From: JALZAA01 sp046727755
Lineage (GTDB): Bacteria > Actinomycetota > Acidimicrobiia > IMCC26256 > JACDBD01
Assembly (NCBI GenBank): GCA_046727755.1
Contig: JBKPDG010000101.1
Span: forward strand, 1 to 11,421
DNA: 11,421 bases
Direction: 5' to 3'
Shown: piece after piece, positions 6,093 through 11,421 of the stretch
Layout of the letters: every line of letters starts with the position of its first letter
Numbering within the stretch: position 1 is the stretch's first letter
Translations under genes and position numbers: made by a program
Notes under the pieces: generated by a model
What the model was told of the DNA's origin: nothing
The model's input: the letters and a program-made list of their open reading frames with translations, nothing else
Database searches by the model: none

Positions 6093-7054
6093 CACTGCTC
6101 CTCGGGAGTTGTCTCGGTGTCCAGGATCGCGCGTCCCACCCGGTCGTCGTGCCACGCGGCGTCACCCCACGACGCGGCCAGCGCCCACGCCCGCTTCATC
6201 CAGAGGTGGAGGTCGTACTCGGTCGTGTAGCCGATGGCCCCGTGGACCTGGAGCGCCACTCGACCGGCGCGGAGCGCGGCCTCGGAGGCGCGCGCCTTGG
6301 CCATGCAGACGTGCGCCGAGCGGTTGCCGTGATTGTTCGCAATCGACCACGCAGCCCGGTAGACGAGCGGACGGGCGAACTCCAGGGCCAGGGCGACGTC
6401 GGCGAGGTGGTGCTTCACCGCCTGGAACGACCCGATGGGCACGCCGAACTGGCGACGCTCCTTCGCGTACTCGACCGTCATCGCGAGCATGTGGTCGGCG
6501 AGGCCGACGAGCTGCGCGGCGAACCCGAGCGCGGCGCGGTCGAAGGCGTCACCGGTGTCGCCGCTCGCCGGCTTGTCGATAGCGAACAACCGGCGGGAGC
6601 CGTCGACCGATTCGTGCCCCTGCATCGACAGCGTTCCCGGATCGAAGAAGCTGCCGTCGATCAGCACGAGATCCGCGGTGTCGGCGTACAGCGTCGGTCC
6701 GTGAGGCGGCGCGGCCGTGACCGTGATCTCGCCCGTGGCCGCGGCGGCGGCGCGCGACTCGTCGAGCAGCGGCATCGCGACGGCGGCGTGCTCGACGACA
6801 GGTTCGGGGAGCGCCGCCCGCCCCGTCTCCTCGAGCAGGAGCACCAGATCGAGAACGGTGCCACCGAAACCGCCGTGCGCCTCGGCGGTGAGCACGCCGA
6901 GCACACCCATCTCGCCGAGGCGCGGCCACAGCCCGGATCGGCCCGTGTCGTTCGTCCACGCGTCGCGCACGACCTTCGGCGGGCACTCCTTCTCCAGGAA
7001 GCCGCGTACGGCGTCGCGCATCGCCAGCTGCTCGTCGGTGAAGGCGAACCTCAC
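6092..7054 (-). CDS. Short acyl-CoA dehydrogenase subunit, 320 aa
   Basis: A shortened acyl-CoA dehydrogenase. The N-terminal helical domain (MRFAFTDEQLAMRDAVRGFL) and GGFGGTVLDLVLLLEETGR (61-79) are normal. The middle beta domain (about 105-160) is reduced and lacks the usual SEP-x-AGSD and flavin-side WI-T/S motifs. The C-terminal helical domain is intact, with YAKERRQFGVPIGSFQAVKH (196-215) and QVHGAIGYTTEYDLHLWMKR (259-278). In Mycobacterium such about 320-residue partners (FadE28, FadE32, FadE33 type) form alpha2beta2 heterotetramers with a longer FadE encoded alongside, giving a joint site for CoA esters of steroid remnants. That role is likely here, with the 387-aa neighbour upstream. 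The GTG at 7054 lies 4 nt after the upstream stop with only a weak ribosome site, indicating translational coupling. Confidence 0.87.
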   Translation of the reverse strand: MRFAFTDEQLAMRDAVRGFLEKECPPKVVRDAWTNDTGRSGLWPRLGEMGVLGVLTAEAHGGFGGTVLDLVLLLEETGRAALPEPVVEHAAVAMPLLDESRAAAAATGEITVTAAPPHGPTLYADTADLVLIDGSFFDPGTLSMQGHESVDGSRRLFAIDKPASGDTGDAFDRAALGFAAQLVGLADHMLAMTVEYAKERRQFGVPIGSFQAVKHHLADVALALEFARPLVYRAAWSIANNHGNRSAHVCMAKARASEAALRAGRVALQVHGAIGYTTEYDLHLWMKRAWALAASWGDAAWHDDRVGRAILDTETTPEEQ

Positions 7055-7058
7055 GCCG

Positions 7059-8222
7059 TCACCGCCGGGGGAGGCCGAGGACGCGCTCGGCCACGACGTT
7101 GCGCTGGATCTCGTTCGTGCCCGCGTAGATCGGTCCCGACAGCGCGAACTCCCAGCCCTTCATCCATGCCGCGTCATCGGTGTCGACGAGCTCGGCATGT
7201 GAGCCGAGCAGACGCAGAGCGGTCTCGTGGAGCCGCACGTCCAGCTCCGACCAGAAGATCTTCACGAGACTCGCCTCGGGCCCGGTGCGACCGCCGTCCA
7301 TGAGACGCGTGACGGTCCAGAACGTCTGCCACCGGTAGGCGTCGGCATCGATCCAGGCGCGCACCACGGCGTTCCGGACGGTCGGGTCGGCGTTCAGAGC
7401 TCCACCGTCCGCGTGCGCGCGGTACAGGTCGGCGAGCCGCGCCGCCGCCGCCATGAACCGGCCCGGGCTCCGCAGCGTCAGGCCTCGCTCCGAGCCCGTC
7501 GTCGCCATCGCGACGCGCCAGCCTTCGTGGATGGTGCCGAGCACGTCGCGTTCGGGGACGAACACGTCCTCGAGGAACACCTCGGCGAAGCCCTCATCGC
7601 CGTCGAGCCGCTCGACCGGTCGCACCGTGACCCCGTCGGCGTGCAGATCGACCAGGAAGTAGGTCAGGCCATGGTGGCGCTCGGCGTCGGGATCGCTGCG
7701 GAACAGGCCGAACAACCGGTCGCAGAAGGCACCTCGCGTCGTCCAGGTCTTCTGCCCGGACAAGCGCCAGCCGCCGTTCGCCTCGTCGGGCACCGCGCGT
7801 GACTTGATGCCGGCGAGGTCGCTGCCCGCGTTCGGCTCGGACCAGCCCTGGCACCACGTCTCCTCGGCGGACGCCATCTTCGGCAGGATCCGGTCCCGCT
7901 GCTCGTCGGTACCGAGCTCGAAGAGCGTGGGCGCGAGCAGGAAGATGCCGTTCTGTGTGACGCGCTGCGGCGCGCCGGCGCGGTAGTACTCCTCCTCGAA
8001 GATCAGCCACTCCATGAGCGTGGCGTCGCGCCCGCCGTACTCTCGCGGCCACGACACGACCGCCCACCGGGCGTCGAACAGCCTTCGCTCCCACTCCTTG
8101 TGGAGCGCGAAGCCTTCCCGCGTGTCGCCCGACGGCAACGGCGGGCGGGGCACGTTCCGCCCCAGCCAGGCGCGCGCCTCGGCGCGGAAAGCCTGCTCCT
8201 GGTCGGTGAAGGTGAGGTCCAC
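7059..8222 (-). CDS. FadE30-like acyl-CoA dehydrogenase, 387 aa
   Basis: A full-length acyl-CoA dehydrogenase: N-terminal helices (1-120), the beta domain with ETWCQGWSEPNAGSDLAG (121-138) and LSGQKTWTTRG (154-164), and C-terminal helices ending PIYAGTNEIQRNVVAERVLG (364-383). WCQGWSEP and the VLGLPR ending recall FadE30 (Rv3560c), which dehydrogenates HIP-CoA at the entry to ring C/D degradation, and the side-chain FadE proteins. In MCAD-type enzymes the base is the Glu of YEGT; here that residue is Ala367. Glu245 in GSERGL may serve instead, as in isovaleryl-CoA dehydrogenase; this is inference. The GTG at 8222 starts the normal MDLTFTDQEQAFR N-terminus, 7 nt after the thiolase-like gene's stop and with no clear Shine-Dalgarno. 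Pairing with the short subunit downstream is likely. Confidence 0.9.
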   Translation of the reverse strand: MDLTFTDQEQAFRAEARAWLGRNVPRPPLPSGDTREGFALHKEWERRLFDARWAVVSWPREYGGRDATLMEWLIFEEEYYRAGAPQRVTQNGIFLLAPTLFELGTDEQRDRILPKMASAEETWCQGWSEPNAGSDLAGIKSRAVPDEANGGWRLSGQKTWTTRGAFCDRLFGLFRSDPDAERHHGLTYFLVDLHADGVTVRPVERLDGDEGFAEVFLEDVFVPERDVLGTIHEGWRVAMATTGSERGLTLRSPGRFMAAAARLADLYRAHADGGALNADPTVRNAVVRAWIDADAYRWQTFWTVTRLMDGGRTGPEASLVKIFWSELDVRLHETALRLLGSHAELVDTDDAAWMKGWEFALSGPIYAGTNEIQRNVVAERVLGLPRR

Positions 8223-8229
8223 GGGCGGG

Positions 8230-9423
8230 TCAGCGGGCGAGGATCACCGACGAGCCGTGGCCGAACAAGCCCTGGTTCACGGTGAGCCCGACCTTGGCTC
8301 CCTCGACCTGGCGCTCGCCCGCCTCGCCGCGCAGCTGCCAGGCGATCTCGCACACCTGCGCCAGCGCCTGCGCCGGGACGGCCTCGCCGAAGCACGCGAG
8401 CCCACCGCTCGGGTTCACCGGGATGCGCCCGCCGATCGTGGTCGCGCCGTCGTGGACGAGCTTCTCGGCCTCACCCGGTCCGCACAGCCCGATGTTCTCG
8501 TACCAGTCGAGCTCGAGCGCGGTCGACAGGTCGTAGACCTCGGCCACGTCGAGGTCGTCGGGACCGAGGCCGGCCTCGGCGTAGGCCCGTTGCGCGATCG
8601 CGTCACGGAACGTCACCGGACCGGCGGCCACGGCGGCAGCCGAGTCGGTGGCGAAGTCGGGCATCTCGATGACGGCGTTCGGGTACGACGGCGTGACCGT
8701 CGAGATCGCCGCCACCCGCACCGGATCGTTCGTGCCTCGGCGCTGCGCGTACTCGAGGCTGGATACGACGACCGCGGCGGCGCCGTCGCTCGTCGCGCAG
8801 ATGTCGAGCAGGCGCAACGGCTCGGCAACGATCGGTGAGGCCATCACCTCGTCCTCGGTGACGGCTTTGCGGTAACGCGCGTTCGGGTTCGCGAGGCCGT
8901 GGGCGGCGTTCTTCACCTTGACCTTGGCGAAGTCGGCGGGCGTCGCCCCGAACAGCTCCATGCGGCGGCGGGCGTACAGCGCGAAGTACGTCGGGTTCGT
9001 CGCGCCGAGCAACCGGAACCGAAGCCAGTCGGGATCGTCGCCCCGCTCACCCGCGGTCGGAGCAAGAAAGCCCTTCGGCGTCGTGTCGGCGCCCACGACG
9101 AGCGCCACGTCGCACAGACCGCCGAGGATCTGCGCCCGCGCCGCGTTCAGCGCCGTCGCGCCCGACGCGCAGGCGGAGTAGCTGCTCGCCACCGGCGCCC
9201 CCTGCCAGCCCAGGGCCTGCGCGAACGTCGCGCCCGAGACGTAGCCGGGGTAGCCGTTTCGGATCGTGTCGGCGCCGGAGACGAACTGGATGTCGCGCCA
9301 CTCGAGCCCGGCGTCCGCCAGCGCAGCACGCGCAGCCACCATGCCGTACTCGACGAAGTTCCGGCCCCACTTCCCCCACGGGTGCATGCCCACCCCGAGG
9401 ACGGCGACATCGTGATCACCCAT
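8230..9423 (-). CDS. SCP-x/Ltp-type thiolase-like protein (lipid-transfer-like), 397 aa
   Basis: A member of the SCP-x thiolase / 'lipid transfer protein' group that includes actinobacterial Ltp2, Ltp3 and Ltp4. Cys85 in SYSACASGATAL (81-92) occupies the nucleophile position. Departures from true thiolases are clear: NEAF is replaced by EVYDLST (295-301), the catalytic GHPxGA by GGLACFGEAVPA (340-351) with Glu347 in place of His, and the last Cys motif by LFGHGSS (386-392). PVNPSGG (335-341) is a hallmark of the group. Ltp2 with a DUF35 partner acts as a retro-aldolase on steroid side chains; others are presumed thiolases. The DUF35 gene directly upstream overlaps it by 8 nt, so the two very likely form a complex. 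The ATG at 9423 has GAGGGAG upstream. The reaction cannot be decided from sequence: retained Cys85 allows thiolysis, the lost His argues for a different chemistry. Confidence 0.88.
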   Translation of the reverse strand: MGDHDVAVLGVGMHPWGKWGRNFVEYGMVAARAALADAGLEWRDIQFVSGADTIRNGYPGYVSGATFAQALGWQGAPVASSYSACASGATALNAARAQILGGLCDVALVVGADTTPKGFLAPTAGERGDDPDWLRFRLLGATNPTYFALYARRRMELFGATPADFAKVKVKNAAHGLANPNARYRKAVTEDEVMASPIVAEPLRLLDICATSDGAAAVVVSSLEYAQRRGTNDPVRVAAISTVTPSYPNAVIEMPDFATDSAAAVAAGPVTFRDAIAQRAYAEAGLGPDDLDVAEVYDLSTALELDWYENIGLCGPGEAEKLVHDGATTIGGRIPVNPSGGLACFGEAVPAQALAQVCEIAWQLRGEAGERQVEGAKVGLTVNQGLFGHGSSVILAR

Positions 9424-9868
9424 CGGACCGCGCTCCCTCGATCGGCTTCCACTTCCAGACGACGTACTCGTGGTCGTCGTCCTCGAACAGGGTGCCGAGC
9501 ACGAGCTCGACCTCGTCGCCGACCCGCAGCGTGGCGGGATCGACGCCGTCGACAATCTGCCCCAAGACCACCATCTTCTCCTCGGGCAGCTCGACCGCGG
9601 CGACCGAGAACGGCTCGAACGGATCGGCGGCCACGTACGGCGCCGGCGGCGCGTAATGATTTGTCGTGAACGACCAGACCGTGCCCCGGTTCGAGAGCGG
9701 TGCCTCCGCGAAGTCGGTCCCGTCGCAGCCCGGGTTGCGGCAGAAGCCCGACGACTTCGGGAAGAAGTAGCTGCCGCACGTCGTGCAACGGTTGCCGAGC
9801 AGCCGGGGATCGGCGTCGTCGAGGGTGAACCAGCCGTCGACGGCGGCGACGCGCTCCTTCGGCGTCAT
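9416..9868 (-). CDS. DUF35 zinc-ribbon/OB-fold protein, Ltp partner, 150 aa
   Basis: A small protein with a rubredoxin-like zinc ribbon followed by an OB fold. Metal ligands are Cys28-x2-Cys31 (NRCTTCGSYFFPK) and Cys43-x4-Cys48 (GFCRNPGCDG). The OB part includes GTVWSFTTNHY (62-72), FSVAAVELPEEKMVVLGQI (87-105) and VGDEVELVLGTLFED (116-130). DUF35 proteins bind acyl-CoA and act as obligate partners of SCP-x/Ltp-type thiolases and aldolases; in ChsH2 the same domain is fused to a MaoC half and activates Ltp2. Here it is free-standing and overlaps the Ltp-like gene by 8 nt. The ATG at 9868 overlaps the ipdC stop as ATGA and is preceded by GGGAGGGG; the frame is open further upstream, but that part is inside ipdC and out of family. 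Confidence 0.9.
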   Translation of the reverse strand: MTPKERVAAVDGWFTLDDADPRLLGNRCTTCGSYFFPKSSGFCRNPGCDGTDFAEAPLSNRGTVWSFTTNHYAPPAPYVAADPFEPFSVAAVELPEEKMVVLGQIVDGVDPATLRVGDEVELVLGTLFEDDDHEYVVWKWKPIEGARSDG

Positions 9869-10932
9869 GCCCCTCCCTTTTCCAGTCGCGTGAACGTCTG
9901 CTCCGCTTCGTCGACGATCCGGGCGACCAGGTCCGCCACCGTGGGCAGCTGGTCGATCACCCCGACGCCCTGGCCCGTGGGCAGGATCCCGGTTTCGAGC
10001 CGCCCATCGACCATCGTCGCCTTCGTGAGCATCGGCGCGTTCGCAGCCATGGCGACCTGCGACCACGTGAGCCCTTCCTTGCGCTTCATCGCCAGTCCCT
10101 CACGCACGAGCGCGCGCAGCGACGTACCCGTGAGCTTTCGGAACGCGAGCGCGTTGCGCACGGCGCGGGGGAGCGCAGTGAGCCGTCCCGAGTGCTCGAG
10201 GTGGTCGACCACGTCGGTGCGGATGACGCGCTGCGGGTAACCGTCGATGCGCTTCGTTACCACGGTGCCGGTAACGGCCGTGTCGAGGTAGACGTCCTTG
10301 ACCGCGTCGGGGACGGTGCTCTCCTTCGTGAGGAGGAACCGGGTGCCCATGGCGACGCCCGCCGCCCCCCACGCCAGCGCGGCCACGAGCCCGCGCCCGT
10401 CGGTGAACCCGCCGGCGGCGAGCACTGGGATGTCGACGGCGTCGACCACCGCCGGGAGCAGCAGCGACGTCGGGATGGTGCCGGTGTGGCCGCCTCCCTC
10501 GGCGCCCTGAGCGATCACGGCATCCACGCCCCACGCCGCGACCTTCTCGGCGTGACGCGGCGCACCCACCGTCGGCATCGTGACAACACCGGCGTCGCGC
10601 AGCTGCTTCACCAGCCGTTCGCCCGGCGCCTGGGCAAAGCTCGCCACGCGCACGCGTTGTCGGATGAGCAGCTCGATGCGCCGATCGATGTCGTCCTGGT
10701 CGGCGCGCAGGTTCACGCCAAAGGGTCGATCGGTTCGGCTGCGCACCTCGTCGATCGCGTCCGCGAGCTGGTCGAAGGTCATCGTCGCCGACGCGAGGAT
10801 GCCGAGCCCGCCCGCGGCGCTGCTCGCCGACGTGAGCCGGGCGCCGGCCACCCACCCCATCCCGGTCTGGACGATCGGATACTGCACGCCGAACAGGTCG
10901 CACGCGGCGGTGTGCAGCGCCGGGTGCGTCAT
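9865..10932 (-). CDS. ipdC: IpdC-like FMN-dependent nitronate monooxygenase-family oxidoreductase, 355 aa
   Basis: A TIM-barrel FMN enzyme of the nitronate monooxygenase / 2-nitropropane dioxygenase family. Flavin-contact segments are VQTGMGWVAG (21-30), RPFGVNLR (69-76), IAQGAEGGGHTGT (140-152), VLAAGGFTDGRG (170-181) and AMGTRFL (194-200). The length, 355 residues, equals what I recall for Mycobacterium IpdC (Rv3553), and the position directly after ipdB is the same as in that genome. IpdC is required for steroid ring C/D degradation and handles the hydroxy/enone stage of the indane-CoA ester before EchA20 and IpdAB open the rings; I am less sure of the exact hydride direction. The ATG at 10932 overlaps the ipdB stop as ATGA and has a perfect AAGGAGGT 6 nt upstream. 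Confidence 0.9.
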   Translation of the reverse strand: MTHPALHTAACDLFGVQYPIVQTGMGWVAGARLTSASSAAGGLGILASATMTFDQLADAIDEVRSRTDRPFGVNLRADQDDIDRRIELLIRQRVRVASFAQAPGERLVKQLRDAGVVTMPTVGAPRHAEKVAAWGVDAVIAQGAEGGGHTGTIPTSLLLPAVVDAVDIPVLAAGGFTDGRGLVAALAWGAAGVAMGTRFLLTKESTVPDAVKDVYLDTAVTGTVVTKRIDGYPQRVIRTDVVDHLEHSGRLTALPRAVRNALAFRKLTGTSLRALVREGLAMKRKEGLTWSQVAMAANAPMLTKATMVDGRLETGILPTGQGVGVIDQLPTVADLVARIVDEAEQTFTRLEKGGA

Positions 10933-11421
10933 CCCGGGACCTCCTTGCTGCGAAGGTCGTTCGGGTCGATTCCGTCGCGGATGAGGCGAAGCTCCTCATC
11001 GGTCGGCACGCGCGACTCGGGCACGTCGTCCGGCACCACGAGCTCGAAACCGGTGGCGGCGACGACTTCGTCGACGGTGACGCCGGGATGCACGGAGCGC
11101 AGCCGCATGCGGTGGTCGCGGCTCGCGAAGTCGAGCACGCCGAGGTTCGTGACCACGTGCTTGAGCTCGTGGAAGCGGCGCTCGGCCGGACCGAGCTTCT
11201 CGGCGCGGTCGTAGCCGACGCCGCACACGACGTCGACCTGGTCGACGAACACCTTGGGAGAGTGGTTCGGGATCCAGTAACTGGTGGTGTTGTTGATCGA
11301 GTTGCCGGGCGCGCCACGGAGGCCGAGCAGCTGCGCCTTGGGTCTCGTGGGATCGCCGATCAGCGCGAAGTTCTGGTTGCCGTAGGCGTCGATCTGGCTC
11401 GCACCCATCATGACGTGACGG
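10929..11421 (-). CDS. ipdB: IpdB-like CoA-transferase-family ring hydrolase, beta subunit (C-terminal part, cut by right edge)
   Basis: The C-terminal 163 or so residues of a class I CoA-transferase-like beta subunit; the frame is open to the right edge, so the N-terminal third (perhaps 85-90 residues if the full length is near 250) is missing. The visible part reads MMGASQIDAYGNQN, then LGLRGAPGNSINNTTSYW, VFVDQVDVVCGVGYDR, NLGVLDFASRDHRMRLRSVH and LPTDEE-like VPTDEELRLIRDGIDP. This closely follows Mycobacterium IpdB (Rv3552) from memory. IpdAB is not a transferase: it hydrolyses a carbon-carbon bond of the last steroid ring in the CoA ester COCHEA-CoA. The alpha subunit gene ipdA should lie just upstream, outside the window. 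The TGA overlaps the ipdC start by 4 nt. The Met at 11411 is internal, not the true start, because codons for R-H-V precede it in frame. Confidence 0.9.
   Translation of the reverse strand, partial: RHVMMGASQIDAYGNQNFALIGDPTRPKAQLLGLRGAPGNSINNTTSYWIPNHSPKVFVDQVDVVCGVGYDRAEKLGPAERRFHELKHVVTNLGVLDFASRDHRMRLRSVHPGVTVDEVVAATGFELVVPDDVPESRVPTDEELRLIRDGIDPNDLRSKEVPG
10939..10946 (-). promoter_or_regulatory. Consensus Shine-Dalgarno of ipdC inside ipdB
   Basis: AAGGAGGT on the minus strand ends 6 nt before the ipdC ATG and lies within the last codons of ipdB. It is the only perfect anti-16S match among the operon's junctions in this window; the two acyl-CoA dehydrogenase genes downstream have almost none. 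This fixes the ipdC start and suggests ipdC is translated independently as well as by coupling. Confidence 0.75.

Noticed and set aside
9869..10066. Upstream start for the DUF35 gene
   Set aside because: The extension runs inside ipdC, matches no DUF35 N-terminus, and the ATG at 9868 has both an ATGA overlap and a strong GGGAGGGG ribosome site.
1..11421. tRNA, rRNA, CRISPR array, insertion sequence or phage module
   Set aside because: No spaced direct repeats, transposase motifs, terminal inverted repeats or tRNA-like folds were seen; nearly every base is explained by metabolic genes.

Overview
The window is GC-rich, almost entirely coding, bacterial chromosomal DNA. A steroid-degradation gene set, an F420-type luciferase-like oxidoreductase, frequent GTG starts and 1-8 nt gene overlaps point to a high-GC actinobacterium. 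Acidimicrobiia or a related lineage is my guess, but no marker gene here proves it. I see no tRNA, rRNA, CRISPR array, insertion sequence or phage gene.

Right half (4938-11421, minus strand, read right to left): a tightly packed seven-gene operon whose 5' end lies outside the window. In transcription order it is ipdB (cut by the right edge), ipdC, a DUF35 zinc-ribbon/OB-fold protein, an SCP-x/Ltp-type thiolase-like protein, a FadE30-like long acyl-CoA dehydrogenase, a short acyl-CoA dehydrogenase, and a FadA6-like thiolase. All junctions are overlaps or gaps of 7 nt or less. The set matches the part of actinobacterial steroid catabolism that opens rings C and D of the HIP (hydroindanone propionate) intermediate and then beta-oxidises the opened chain. 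The DUF35/Ltp pair inside it is the unexpected element.

Middle (1815-4890): a membrane-anchored zinc-ribbon protein with a beta-propeller-like outer domain (minus) is divergent from a two-gene plus-strand unit encoding an LLM-class oxidoreductase and a Gfo/Idh/MocA oxidoreductase that overlap by ATGA. Only 17 bp separate the two divergent start codons. These bases hold a nearly symmetric -10-like sequence placed 6 nt from each ATG, which suggests a bidirectional leaderless promoter.

Left (1-1773): the N-terminal 114 codons of an HSD17B4/Rv3548c-like short-chain dehydrogenase run off the left edge on the minus strand. It is divergent from a plus-strand pair encoding a FAS1/MaoC-type half-hotdog dehydratase and a second SDR. 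The 132 bp between them carry a 5-4-5 inverted repeat that could be an operator.

Both convergent gene ends (near 1783-1809 and 4890-4930) hold strong hairpins that look like bidirectional terminators and share sequence. Taken together the enzymes (CoA-ester dehydrogenases, hydratase, SDRs, thiolases, CoA-ring hydrolase) form a lipid/steroid beta-oxidation locus. The novelty I can support lies in gene arrangement and in small regulatory structures, not in an entirely new system.
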